Source: Pseudomonadota bacterium
Lineage (GTDB): Bacteria > Pseudomonadota > Gammaproteobacteria > Steroidobacterales > Steroidobacteraceae
DNA length: 64,000 nucleotides
Assembly (NCBI GenBank): GCA_963205255.1
Contig: CAUJIK010000054.1
Coordinates: forward strand, 86,198-150,197
Direction of reading: 5' to 3'
Shown: piece after piece, positions 27,940 to 37,851 of the stretch
Numbering within the stretch: the first letter of the stretch is position 1
Layout: the number at the start of each line of letters is the position of its first letter
Notes under the pieces: model-generated
Databases searched by the model: none
What the model was told of the DNA's origin: nothing
Seen by the model: only the letters and a program-made list of their open reading frames with translations
Translations under genes and position numbers: made by a program

Positions 27940-29082
27940 ATGCATCTGGTTGATACGACACTTTTCTACTCTCCGACCAGTGGCGGCGTGCGCCGCTACC
28001 TCAATGCCAAGCACGCCTGGCTGCAGCGCCAGGAGAACTGGCAGCACAGCCTGCTGGTTCCGGGCGATGTAACGTTGCTCGAACGCGGCGGCGTGAGCTC
28101 CATTGCCGGCGCCATCCTGCCCGGCACCTTCAACTACCGACTGCCGCTGGCGCCCCGCCGCTGGCGCCGCATGCTCGAGCAACTGGAGCCCGATCTCATC
28201 GAGGCGGGCGACGCCTTCCATCCGGCATGGTGCGCGGTGAACGTGGCCGCGCGCCGCGGCATTCCCTCCGTGGCTTTCTTTCATTCGCATCTGCCGCGCC
28301 TGGTGGGCAGCCGCTGTGGTTCCCTGCTGGGCCGCGGAGCCGGCCGCTACCTGCGCTGGCTTTATGACCGCTTCGATCTGGTGCTGGCGCCGAGCCGCAT
28401 CATGTGCGACTACCTCACCGATCTGGGCGTGCGCCATGTGCAGCTGCAGCCGCTGGGTGTGGACACGGACATCTTCCATCCCTCGCGCCGTCACGAGCGT
28501 CTGCGACGCGAGCTGGGCATCGGTCCGCGCACGCGGCTGCTGGCCTATGCGGGCCGCTTCTCCGGCGAAAAGAACATCCCGGTGCTGCTGGAGGCCTTTG
28601 CCCAGCTGGGCAGCGACTATCACCTGCTGCTGGTCGGCGGTGGCGAGCAGCGCCGAGCCGCCGAGAACATCACCTACTGGCCATACCGCCGCGACAGCGC
28701 CCAGCTGGCTTCGATGCTGGCCTCGGCCGATGCGCTGGTGCATGCCGGCACGGCCGAAACCTTCGGCCTCGTCATTCTCGAAGCCATGTCCTGTGGCCGG
28801 CCGGTGGTCGGCGTGAAGGCCGGCGCGGTGAAAGAACTCATCGACGAGGAAGTGGGCATCGCCGCGGCGCGCGCCGATGCCACGGTGTTTGCGCAGGCCG
28901 TGCGCAGTCTCTACGAGCGTGATCTGGATACGCTGGGCGCGGCGGCGCGCCAGCGCGTGATGACGCACTACTCCTGGCAGAAAGCGCTGCGCCGCCAGCT
29001 CGATACCTATGCCGCGATGCTGGGCGTTCGCGGTGCGCTGATGTCGCCCGACCACGCCGAGCCCGCCAACATCACGCCTTGA
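27940..29082 (+). CDS. Glycosyltransferase family 4-type (GT-B) enzyme
   Basis: The 380-residue protein has a GT-B fold pattern: SGGVRRYLNAK near the N-terminus, FFHSHLPRLVG, SRIMCDYLTDLGV, the phosphate-binding strand AYAGRFSGEKNIPVLLEAF, LLVGGG, and the E-x7-E motif ETFGLVILEAMSCGRPVVG. It should transfer a sugar from a nucleotide- or phospho-sugar at the cytosolic face. Acceptor unknown. ATG 27940 is preferred to 27910 because homology begins there. It follows the CheA-like gene by 46 bp and may belong to the same operon, hinting at envelope polysaccharide output. It overlaps the 3' end of the convergent WD40 gene by 11 bp. Confidence 0.88.
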   Translation: MHLVDTTLFYSPTSGGVRRYLNAKHAWLQRQENWQHSLLVPGDVTLLERGGVSSIAGAILPGTFNYRLPLAPRRWRRMLEQLEPDLIEAGDAFHPAWCAVNVAARRGIPSVAFFHSHLPRLVGSRCGSLLGRGAGRYLRWLYDRFDLVLAPSRIMCDYLTDLGVRHVQLQPLGVDTDIFHPSRRHERLRRELGIGPRTRLLAYAGRFSGEKNIPVLLEAFAQLGSDYHLLLVGGGEQRRAAENITYWPYRRDSAQLASMLASADALVHAGTAETFGLVILEAMSCGRPVVGVKAGAVKELIDEEVGIAAARADATVFAQAVRSLYERDLDTLGAAARQRVMTHYSWQKALRRQLDTYAAMLGVRGALMSPDHAEPANITP

Positions 29083-30103
29083 GCGTGTAGATCCTCAGGC
29101 CGCCATCGGTGAGCGCGACGGCAAGCTGTCGCCCATCGGGCGACCAGCGCGCCAGTGCCGCGGGGCCGTCCAGCAGCTGCACGTCCAGTGGTTTGCGCTG
29201 CGCCGTGCCCGGCCGCCACAGCACCACGCGCCAGTCGCGGCCGGCGGACACCAGATGCGCGCCGCCGCACTGCCAGGCCAGCGATTCGATGCGTTCCTCA
29301 TGCCCTTCGAGCTGCGCCGGATCACTGCCTTCCGGCCCCTTGCCGCCGAAATCCCAGACCACGATGCTGCTTGAGCCGGTGGAGGACGTGGCGAGCAGAC
29401 GGCTGTTCGCGCTCCACACTGTCTGATCCACCTTGCCTTCATAACCGCTCATGCGCGAGCGCTTGCGGCTGTTGAGATGGCGGAAGTTGATGGTGCCATC
29501 GGCAAGGCCGCTGGCCACCACCTTGCCATCTGGCGAAAGCGCCAGCGTCACCGGCGCGCCTTCCAGCACGAATTGCTCGATCGAGCCGCCACGGTCGATG
29601 CGGTCGACGAAGATCGCGCCATGGCCGGCGGCGATGATTTCATCCCGCCCGCGCCAGGTCAGGTGGGAAAGCAGCGCCGAGTGCGCTTCGAGCCTGAGCT
29701 GCGGCGCGCCGGCGACGTCCACCACATGCACATCCTTGCCCACCGCGAAAGCCAGGCGCTCGCCGTCGGCACGCCAGGCAAGGCCCGCTGGCCAGCGTGG
29801 GCTGCGGTGCAGGATGTGCCCATGGGTTTCGGCACTGGCGTGTGCATCCCACAGGCGTACGCCGCCGTCCTGCCCCGTCGTTGCGATCAAGGCGCCCTTC
29901 GGCTGCCATGCGGCCGCCAGCAATCCGGGTGCATGTTCGCCAAGCAGCGCGGCCGTTCCGCCTTCGCGGGCAATGCGGTAGAGACGGCCTTCTCCACCCG
30001 CCACGACAAGACTCCTGGAGTCCGGCGACCACGCCAGATCCGCCGGATAGTCCTCGATGCGCGCCGTGGCGGCAGAGACAAGCTTTGCTGCGGCGCTGCT
30101 CAC
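29072..30103 (-). CDS. WD40 repeat protein linked to a COG0523 GTPase
   Basis: The 343-residue protein consists of about seven WD40-type blades, with units such as [71 protein letters not shown] and [16 protein letters not shown]. There is no signal peptide, so it is a cytosolic scaffold-type propeller. The GTG at 30103 overlaps the COG0523 stop as GTGA; the longer ORF start lies inside that gene and was rejected. Being the last gene of a fully overlapping operon suggests it works with the GTPase, possibly in metal transfer. Confidence 0.87.
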   Translation of the reverse strand: MSSAAAKLVSAATARIEDYPADLAWSPDSRSLVVAGGEGRLYRIAREGGTAALLGEHAPGLLAAAWQPKGALIATTGQDGGVRLWDAHASAETHGHILHRSPRWPAGLAWRADGERLAFAVGKDVHVVDVAGAPQLRLEAHSALLSHLTWRGRDEIIAAGHGAIFVDRIDRGGSIEQFVLEGAPVTLALSPDGKVVASGLADGTINFRHLNSRKRSRMSGYEGKVDQTVWSANSRLLATSSTGSSSIVVWDFGGKGPEGSDPAQLEGHEERIESLAWQCGGAHLVSAGRDWRVVLWRPGTAQRKPLDVQLLDGPAALARWSPDGRQLAVALTDGGLRIYTLKA

Positions 30104-31536
30104 GCGATGCAGGCCGTGAATCCCATCAACAGCTCCTCGCGATCCAGGTTGCGACCGATGAATACCAGCTGGCTCACGCGCGGCGCATCGCCCCATGGCC
30201 GCTCCGGCCTGCCGTCGAACATCATGTGCACGCCGTGGAAGATGTAGCGCCGCTCGTCACCCTTGAGATTCAGCACGCCCTTCATGCGCAGGATGTTCTC
30301 GCCATGGGCCTGCAGCAGGTAGGAGAGCCAGTCATTGATCTTGCGCGCATCCAGCGGCCGCGCGTCGGTGATTCCCATGGAGGAAATCTCGGCATCATGA
30401 TGATGCGAGGCAAAGGTGCGTTCCGCGGCGGCAGGAACCGGCATGGTCAGCCCGAACTCGGCGGGGTGATGCTCGGTGAACAATGCCCACGCGCCGTCGG
30501 CGGGGATTTCGATGTGGTATTCGCCGCCCGCGCAGTCCATCGCCAGCGCTGCCGGTGCGCCGCCGGGAGAGAAACTGCCGCCACCGGGCACAGCCACCGC
30601 CGCTTCAGCGAACACGCGTACCGCGGGTTCGATCTGTGTCGCGAGTGATGCCGCATCGGCGGCGGGCAGCGGCAGCAACGCCACCTTCAGCGCCGCATGT
30701 TCATGATCGTGGTGGTGATGCGCATGCTCGGCATGAGCATGATCGCTCTCGTCATCATGGCCGTGCTCATGGTCATGGGTATCGCCGTGTCCATGGTCGT
30801 GGCCGTGTGCATGCTCACCCGCCGCGCGCAATACATGCCTGCCCTTCGGCAACACGTAAGCGCCCGCCCACTCGAACGGATACTGCGGTTCGAGGAAGGT
30901 TCCATCGAAGGCCAGCGCCCGGTCCAGGTCGAACGCGCCCAGCCCAAGCACCACGTCGACGGGCACCTGCGCGTCGCGCGCGCGATATATCTTCGCCGTG
31001 CCGTTGATGGCGCGGATGCGCTGCTCGATGCGCGCCAGATCCCTTTCGGACACCAGATCGGTCTTGTTGAGGATCACCACATCGGCGAAACCCACCTGTA
31101 TGGCGGGCTCCTTCAGATCATCCAGATGCCGCTCGAAATGCCGCGCGTCCACCAGCGTGACCACGGCATCGACGACGAACTGGTCGCGCAGGTCGTCGTC
31201 GAGGAAAAAGGTCTGCGCCACTGGCCCCGGGTCGGCCATGCCCGTGGTCTCGATCAGCACATGGTCGAAGCGCTCGCGCCGCTTGAGCAGCTGGCCCAGC
31301 ACGCGGATCAGATCGCCGCGCACCGTGCAGCAGATGCAGCCATTGCTGGTCTCGAAGATCTCTTCCTCGGCACCGATCACCAGCTGATGGTCCACGCCCA
31401 CTTCACCGAATTCGTTCTCGATCACGGCAATGCGTTTGCCATGGTTCTCGGACAGTATGCGGTTCAGCAGCGTGGTCTTGCCGGCTCCCAGGAAGCCGGT
31501 CAGCACGGTGACGGGAATGCGCGTGTTCTGGTTCAT
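30100..31536 (-). CDS. COG0523/CobW-family GTPase metallochaperone
   Basis: The 478-residue protein has Walker [10 protein letters not shown] (residues 14-22), the metal-binding CxCC motif GCICC (Cys67, 69, 70), IETTGMADP (Walker B region) and the NKTD guanine motif. A His/Asp-rich insert at about 238-290 ([17 protein letters not shown]) is a metal-binding linker typical of Zn-type members; the CobW C-terminal domain follows and ends [13 protein letters not shown]. Family members deliver Zn or Co to client enzymes with GTP hydrolysis. Which metal is not shown; I see no Zur box upstream. It overlaps the genes on both sides by 4 bp. Confidence 0.93.
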   Translation of the reverse strand: MNQNTRIPVTVLTGFLGAGKTTLLNRILSENHGKRIAVIENEFGEVGVDHQLVIGAEEEIFETSNGCICCTVRGDLIRVLGQLLKRRERFDHVLIETTGMADPGPVAQTFFLDDDLRDQFVVDAVVTLVDARHFERHLDDLKEPAIQVGFADVVILNKTDLVSERDLARIEQRIRAINGTAKIYRARDAQVPVDVVLGLGAFDLDRALAFDGTFLEPQYPFEWAGAYVLPKGRHVLRAAGEHAHGHDHGHGDTHDHEHGHDDESDHAHAEHAHHHHDHEHAALKVALLPLPAADAASLATQIEPAVRVFAEAAVAVPGGGSFSPGGAPAALAMDCAGGEYHIEIPADGAWALFTEHHPAEFGLTMPVPAAAERTFASHHHDAEISSMGITDARPLDARKINDWLSYLLQAHGENILRMKGVLNLKGDERRYIFHGVHMMFDGRPERPWGDAPRVSQLVFIGRNLDREELLMGFTACIA

Positions 31537-31709
31537 GATCGGGTTCGCCTGAGAATCAGTTTCTGTACCGGCCTGAAGGCCACAAGACGCAGCAGCAGCC
31601 ACCACCACAGGCGGCGGCCTAGCGGCGCGGGCTGCGGCGGTACGGCCGCGAAGAACTCGCGTTCCAGCGACACATGCCGCGGTCGCGCACTTGCAGGGTC
31701 GGTGCTCAC
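31533..31709 (-). CDS. 58-residue hydrophobic small protein inside the COG0523 operon
   Basis: A GTG at 31709 overlaps the upstream methyltransferase stop as GTGA, and the TGA at 31533 overlaps the downstream GTPase start as ATGA. Both junctions being 4-bp overlaps is strong evidence for a real coupled gene. The product has a soluble N-terminal half ([15 protein letters not shown]) and a hydrophobic stretch [11 protein letters not shown] flanked by Arg residues, so it may sit on or in the inner membrane. The ORF track shows a longer version from 31736 that intrudes into the methyltransferase. No family recognised. Confidence 0.7.
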   Translation of the reverse strand: MSTDPASARPRHVSLEREFFAAVPPQPAPLGRRLWWWLLLRLVAFRPVQKLILRRTRS

Positions 31710-32299
31710 TTGCGTCCGGCCGTGTCCATTTCCCACACGGTAACCGGGCCGTCACGGCGCAGCCAGAAGCCGGCGCCGAGGTGACGGAAATTTCGATCCA
31801 GCTGTCGCCGGTACCAGCTGCCGCCGCGCAGGCTCACCGCCGGGTCGGTGCGCGACTGGTCGCAGTTCTCCTCCCAGTCCTCGCGCGTCAGCACGCCGAA
31901 ATACAGCAGCCCACGGCACACGCGCGCCAGGTTCGCGAGCGCCCGCTGCGTCTCGGCCGCCTTCAGGTATTGCAGCACGTCGTAGCAGATGACGAGGTCA
32001 TACTGCCCGCGACGGGTGAAATCCTGGATGCCGCCATGGATCCAGCCATAGCGGTCGCACAGATAGCGGCTCACCTCCAGGCCCGTGTAGGTCGCCTTCG
32101 GCAGGCCGCGCCGCAACGGCGCGCGCAGCAGGCCCACCCCGCAGCCGGCATCAAGGATGTTGCGCACCGGCAGGCCCAGATGGTCGGCAAAGGCCGCGAT
32201 CAGCCGACCGCGCGCGTTCATTTCGGCGCGATTGGTCACTGCGGTGCGCGGATTGAAGTAGAAGCGCTGGTAATAGGCGCGGTCGAAATGTTCTTTCAT
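31706..32299 (-). CDS. Class I SAM-dependent methyltransferase
   Basis: From ATG 32299 the protein has 197 residues with motif [16 protein letters not shown] (SAM binding), motif II-like [11 protein letters not shown] and motif [15 protein letters not shown]. It is the first gene of the overlapping operon with the 58-aa peptide, COG0523 GTPase and WD40 protein. The ORF-track start at 32374 adds a 25-residue Pro/Arg-rich leader lacking family resemblance. Substrate unknown; the C-terminal third ([20 protein letters not shown]) is variable in the family. Confidence 0.87.
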   Translation of the reverse strand: MKEHFDRAYYQRFYFNPRTAVTNRAEMNARGRLIAAFADHLGLPVRNILDAGCGVGLLRAPLRRGLPKATYTGLEVSRYLCDRYGWIHGGIQDFTRRGQYDLVICYDVLQYLKAAETQRALANLARVCRGLLYFGVLTREDWEENCDQSRTDPAVSLRGGSWYRRQLDRNFRHLGAGFWLRRDGPVTVWEMDTAGRK

Positions 32300-32455
32300 T
32301 CGGGCAAACAAGGGGCAACGCGGGGCATGAGGCTGGCTCCTGGGGAAGGGAACCATTCTCATCCAGCGGACCAAAGACCCGCAAGCTGCATCGTTCCGGC
32401 GAAGCTGACCGCTATCCGGGCTGTTTCATCACAACTGCCGCGTCACCGCGTGGCG

Positions 32456-35400
32456 TCAGAACCTGATCTCGAAATACGCCTTGGCGCCGTGCGCACGCGC
32501 ACCCGAGGCCAGTTGCCCGATGTAGGAGAGTCCCACCCTGGCCGATGGCGATGGATTGAGGTCCAGTCCGGCCTCGATGACGGCGCTGTTCTTCGCAATC
32601 GGCGCGCCGGCGACACTGAAGCCGTCTGACCCGGCCAATGCCTGCATTGCCGTCGAAACGGTGTCGCCGAAGGCGCGCCGCCAGCCGAGCGTTCCACGCA
32701 GCCGGCCCGCCACACGTCCGAGCGAGCCGTTGGTCTCGGCGTGCAACCCCAGCGTGGTGAATGTCACCGCGGTCTTCTCATTGCGGCCGGTCAGAGCGGC
32801 CGCGCCGCCCTGCTCGGCGAAATCGCGGGTCTGCACGCCGACATGAGCCAGATTGGCATACGGCTCGAGGCGGACCGCGCCGGCGTCGAAGCCGTAACCG
32901 AATTCACCGAATACCTGCGTGGTGCCGCCATGATATCTGGCTGTCGTGCGGTCGTTGAAACCGGGCACAACGACCGAGCGCCGGATGTCGAGCTCGTGCC
33001 AGGTGTGGGCAAGGCCCGAGCGGAAGGCGAGATTGCCCTTTTCGGTGCCGCCATAGACCCCGAAATGATAATCGTCGCTGCTGCCTGACGAGAGGTTGCC
33101 GCCGGTGTGGGAGAGGGAGCGGCTGTAGCCGGCCATGAAGCCGATGCGCCAGTCGTCGGCGGGGCCGTCCATTCCCACAAGCAGACCACCGATCGAATGG
33201 TTGAGCGACGCGGCGTTGGCGTCGCTGTCGATCGAACCCCATGAGCCGAAAGCCACGCTCCACAGTGCGGCTCCGGCGTGATCTGGCGCGACCAGCGCCG
33301 GGGCATCGCCGGCGCCCTACGCCAGCACCGGAGTGAGCGATCCTCCCGCATTTCCGAAGGCCGAACGCATGCGGTCGGTGGCCGCGTCGCGCAGGAAGCG
33401 GCTGTCCTCGATCAGCACCGTCCGGGTCGATGCATGAATCTCGCCCGAGAGCGCATCGAAGCCGGCGCGCGCCACGTCCTGATCACTGCTCAATGCGACG
33501 GCGCGCCAGAGAACATGGGTATCGTCGAGCCTGTCCATGGCATCGGCGGCCGCGATCTGGTTGCGGGTGCGGCCGATCTGCCCGAAGGTGACATCGTTGC
33601 GCACCATCTCCAGCGTCACATCGTTGCCATCACCGCCGTCATAGGCGACACGCGCGTCGAGGAACAGCAGATTGTCCGTGACCTGACCGAAGGTGCCGGC
33701 GACGGCGCCCGCGCTCTGCTTGTCGATGAGGGTGTAGGGACCGTTGAGGATGCCCCAGCTCTCCGCATTGCCCGACGACAGCACCAGATCGAGCGTCGCG
33801 TCGGTGAGATCAACGGCGCCGACCGCGACGATCCGGTCGGCCGCCGTCGGAGTCACCCCGATCCGCAGAGTGCCATGGTTGATGTAGTCGCCGAGAATGT
33901 TCTGTGTTCCGATCGAGCTGCCCAGAGCGTGAACGCCGCCGGGGGCGATGATCACAGTCGAGCCGGCCGAACCGAGGCTGCCGGTGCCGCTGAGCAGCGC
34001 GCCGGCACCGACGGTGATCGAGCCACCCAGGGCGTTCCCGACCACAAGCTGGCCCCCGGCAACATTCGTCCTGCCTTTGAAACCAGAGGAGTCGCCGGTC
34101 AGCGTGGTGATTCCGACATGGTGGCCGAGAGCATGATGGTCATGAGCATGAGAGTCGGAGCTGCTGCTGGAAAGTGCCGCCGCGAAGGTCGTGGCGCCGG
34201 CATGGTTGAAGACCAGCGTGCCGGTGCCCTCGCCGAATTCGAGACTTGCCGAGTCCAGCGTTCCCGCGGCAGTGGCGGCATCGCCCGCTGCCGCACCGAT
34301 GTTCAGCGTGCCTCTGCTGCCGGTCTCGGTGCCGATCAGGACTGCTGCGGAACTGGCCTCGCCATCGTCGGAGATGGTCAGCGTTCCGATGCCGGCTCTG
34401 CCGACATGCAGATCGGCGCCGATGCTCCATTGCGAGCCAGAACCGGTTACGGTCGCCGTACCGGTCGAACCGAGAACGCTGCCGACATAGGCCGAGCCGC
34501 TGCCGTGAAGCTTGCCGCCACTGTCGATCCGCAATGTGCCGCTCGATCCTTCCTGATTGCCGACATAAACGGCATTGCTGCTATTCGCGGTTCCGCGATC
34601 GGAGATCGTCAAGCGGCCTGAGCCATAGTGTCCGACGTAGAGATTGCCGCCGGTGTTCCACGCAGAACCCGCCCCGGTTACCGTGGCTTCACCCACGGCG
34701 CCCGTGGTGTGGCCGAGATAACCACCGCCCGTGTTGCTGACGAGACCACCGTCGGTGACGCTGAGTGTTCCGGCGCCTTCCTGGCCGACGATGAGAGCGG
34801 CGGAACTGGCCCACACGGAGCCTCTGCCAGTAACGGCAATCGCGCCAGTCGCGCCGGCGTAGCGCGCGACAGAGCCAGTGGTATTGGCAAGGCTTGCGCC
34901 ATCAGCCACCGTCAGCGCTCCGTCGCCCGAGGCACCGACATAGAGCAGGCCGCTGTTGCTCCATGTCGAGCCGCTTCCGCTGACCGTGACCGCACCGATC
35001 GAGCCGGCAGAGTTTGCTATATAAGCAGTGCCGTTGGAGAGCGTGCCGCCGCCGTCGATCAGCAGCGTGCCGCTGGATCCCGCCAGACTGCCGATATAGG
35101 CGGTGCTGACGCTGCTTACCGCTCCGTGATCGGAAATCGTCAAGACGCCTGCGCCTGCGTGGCCTAACGCGAGGGTACCGCTCACGCTCCATTGCGAACC
35201 AGTGCCAGTCACCGTTGCCGCGCCAGCCGAACCGGCCGAATATGCAATGCGGGCACTGTCGTTGACGGAGAGCCTGCCACCGCTATCGATCAGCAGTACG
35301 CCAAAGCCCCCGTATCCGACGGTAAGGATGCCGCTGCTGCTCCATTGTGAACCGGCGCCGGTCACAGTCGCCGCGCCCGTCGAGCCGGAAGAGCTTCCGA

Positions 35401-36265
35401 TACGGGCAACACCGAAGTTGGCGAGTGTACCGCCGCTGTCGATCCGCAATGTGCCGTCCGATCCAGCCTGTTTTCCGACAAAAAAGGTATTGCTGGCGTT
35501 CACCACCCCCTGCTCGGAGATCGTCAAAGCGCCAAGGCCCGAGTATCCGATGCTGAGAATGCCGTTGCTGCTCCATTGTGAACCGGCGCCGGTCACAATC
35601 GCCGCGCCCGTCGAACCGGACTCGCTTCCGATACGGGCAGCGCCGATGTTGGCGAGCGAGCCGCCGCTGTCGATCCGCAATGCCCCGTCCGATCCAGCCT
35701 GATTTCCGACAAAGACAATACTGGCGACATTTGTCGCCGCGTAGTCGGAGATCGTCAAGGCGCCAAGGCCCGAATATCCGATGCTGAAATTGGCGCTGCT
35801 GCTCCATTGAGAGCCTGTGCCGATCACCGTCGCGACGGCCGTGGAGCTGGCGTATCCCATGTAAACGGTCCCATTGGAGAGCGTGCCGCCGTTTCTGATC
35901 AGAAGCTTGCCGCCCGTCGCCGACGTGCCGAGACTGACGCTGCTGGCCGTGGCAATGGACGTGTCGATAACGGCATCATCCGCGCCATTGATCGTCGTGG
36001 CATCCGCGGACGTGGGCACCTGACCTTGCTGCCAGTTGCCGGGCTTGAACCAGTCGTCATCGATCACGCCAGTCCACGTTCGGGCAGCCGACCAGGCAGG
36101 CGAAGCAAGCACCGACGCCGCAAGAAACAACGATGCCGCGGTCAATCCTGGCGATACGCGCTCCCGCAGCAGCCGAAGCAACGACGCGCCACGCCGCAGC
36201 CTGACGTTCGCGAGTCGCCCACGCGCCACGATCCGCGGCACGATTTCAGAGCTCAAGTCGTCCAA
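32456..36265 (-). pseudogene. Type V autotransporter interrupted by one in-frame amber codon
   Basis: The passenger ORF (33317-36265) and the barrel ORF (32456-33256) are in the same minus-strand frame, with one TAG at 33319-33317 between them. The codons after the TAG stay open (GAGDAPALVAPDHAGAALWS) into the barrel (FGSWGSIDSDANAASLNHS to AKAYFEIRF, a Phe C-terminus). In relatives this joint typically reads VLAYG, so TAG is most simply Tyr TAC/TAT mutated by one base. The passenger has a long N-terminal signal region (AASLFLAASVLASPAWSA), about ten VTGxGSxW/LTISDxG beta-solenoid repeats and a helical linker. As read, the passenger could not be anchored. The TTG start at 36265 is uncertain. 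Confidence 0.88.
35330..35870 (-). repeat. 231-bp (77-codon) tandem repeats in the autotransporter passenger
   Basis: The block TCCATTG plus following sequence recurs at 35341, 35572 and 35803, exactly 231 bp apart. In protein each unit runs from G-x-GSQWSS to GSTGAAxVT (77 residues). The first two copies are nearly identical at the DNA level over more than 60 bp, so they look recently duplicated; more diverged copies continue down to about 34400. Confidence 0.85.
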
Positions 36266-36474
36266 TGACCGCTCCCCGAGCTTTCAGGGAACTGGACGCG
36301 TTATGGTTGACCTCATCAAATCGTCCCTGTGTCCAATTTGCAGATGGGCGGATATTCCGTCATCCCGCACAGGGGTCGCCCCGAACCGGATCACGAAAAT
36401 CCGGCAGGCCGTCATGGATCTGGAGAACTGTGATCGATTTATGAAAGAAGGGCTTTCTGGCACCATAGGCGCAC

Positions 36475-37797
36475 ATGTCTCCCCCATCACCCCGCGTCGG
36501 CTTCGTGAGCCTGGGCTGCCCCAAGGCCCTGGTCGACTCCGAACGCATCCTCACGCAGCTGCGCATCCGCGGCTACGAAATCTCGCCCAGCTACGAGGCC
36601 TCCGACCTCGTGGTGGTGAACACCTGCGGCTTCATCGACAGCGCCATCGATGAATCGCTCGAAGCCATCGGCGAGGCGCTGGAGGCCAACGGCAAGGTGG
36701 TGGTCACGGGGTGCCTCGGCGCCAATCCCGGGCGCATCCTCGAAAAGCATCCGCATGTGCTCGCCGTCACCGGCCCGCATGCCACCGAGGAAGTGCTGGA
36801 GGTCGTGCACCAGCACCTGCCGCGCCCGCACGACCCTTACACCGATCTCGTGCCGCCGCAGGGCATCCGCCTCACGCCGCGCCATTACGCCTATCTGAAG
36901 ATCTCGGAAGGCTGCAACAACAAATGCAGCTTCTGCATCATCCCCGCGTTGCGCGGCCGGCTGGCCTCCCGGCCGCTGGCCGAAGTGCTGCGCGAGGCCG
37001 AGCGGCTGGTCGCGGCAGGCACGAAGGAGCTGCTGGTCATCTCGCAGGACACCAGCGCCTACGGTGTGGACCGCCGTTATGAACCTGCCACCTGGCACGA
37101 CACCGCTTTCGAAACTCGCTTCATCGATCTGGCCCGCGCGCTGGGCAGTCTCGGCGTGTGGGTGCGGCTGCACTATGTGTACCCCTATCCGCATGTGGAC
37201 GAGGTGTTGCCGCTGATGGCCGATGGCCGCGTGCTGCCCTATCTCGACATCCCCTTCCAGCATGGCAGCGCGTCGGTGCTCAAGCGCATGCGCCGTCCGG
37301 CCCATGCCGAGAACACGCTGGCGCGCATCCATGAGTGGCGGCGCCAGGTGCCCGAGCTGACCTTGCGCAGCACTTTCATCGTCGGCTTCCCGGGCGAAAC
37401 TGAAGCCGAGTTCGAGGAGATGCTGGCCTGGCTGGACGAGGCGAACCTGGATCGCGTCGGCTGCTTCAAGTATTCGCCGGTGCAGGGCGCCACGGCGAAT
37501 GACATTCCCGGCGCGGTCACACCCGAAGTCATGGACGAGCGCTACGAGCGCTTCATGCAGAAGGCAGGCGCCATCAGCGCCGCGCGGCTGCGGGCGAAGG
37601 TGGGCAGGGAAATGACTGTGCTGGTCGATGAGGTTGCGGGCGGCTCTGCCACGGCCCGCACCATGGGCGATGCGCCCGAGATCGACGGCACCGTGAAGAT
37701 GCGCGCCACGAAAGCGCTGCGCGCCGGCGAGTTCGCGCGCGTGCGCATCACCGACGCCGACACCTACGATCTCACCGCCGACGCGCTGCCCGGCTGA
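36475..37797 (+). CDS. rimO: Ribosomal protein S12 methylthiotransferase RimO
   Basis: The 440-residue radical-SAM enzyme adds a methylthio group to the conserved Asp of ribosomal protein S12. It carries the N-terminal MTTase cluster Cys residues C15, C51 and C80 ([22 protein letters not shown]), the radical-SAM CNNKCSFC at 147-154, the central [10 protein letters not shown] segment and a C-terminal TRAM domain ([27 protein letters not shown]). Full family length. Upstream is about 210 bp shared with the divergent autotransporter. Confidence 0.97.
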   Translation: MSPPSPRVGFVSLGCPKALVDSERILTQLRIRGYEISPSYEASDLVVVNTCGFIDSAIDESLEAIGEALEANGKVVVTGCLGANPGRILEKHPHVLAVTGPHATEEVLEVVHQHLPRPHDPYTDLVPPQGIRLTPRHYAYLKISEGCNNKCSFCIIPALRGRLASRPLAEVLREAERLVAAGTKELLVISQDTSAYGVDRRYEPATWHDTAFETRFIDLARALGSLGVWVRLHYVYPYPHVDEVLPLMADGRVLPYLDIPFQHGSASVLKRMRRPAHAENTLARIHEWRRQVPELTLRSTFIVGFPGETEAEFEEMLAWLDEANLDRVGCFKYSPVQGATANDIPGAVTPEVMDERYERFMQKAGAISAARLRAKVGREMTVLVDEVAGGSATARTMGDAPEIDGTVKMRATKALRAGEFARVRITDADTYDLTADALPG

Positions 37798-37815
37798 CGA
37801 TCTCGTCGCCGAAGC

Positions 37816-37850
37816 ATTGCCCTGCCGACTCACCGGGCCGGCAGGGCAAT
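37816..37850. terminator. Bidirectional terminator-like hairpin between rimO and the serine hydrolase gene
   Basis: ATTGCCCTGCCG and CGGCAGGGCAAT form a perfect 12-bp stem with an 11-base loop, filling the 54-bp gap between two convergent genes. No long T run is present on either side. Confidence 0.6.
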
Positions 37851-37851
37851 G

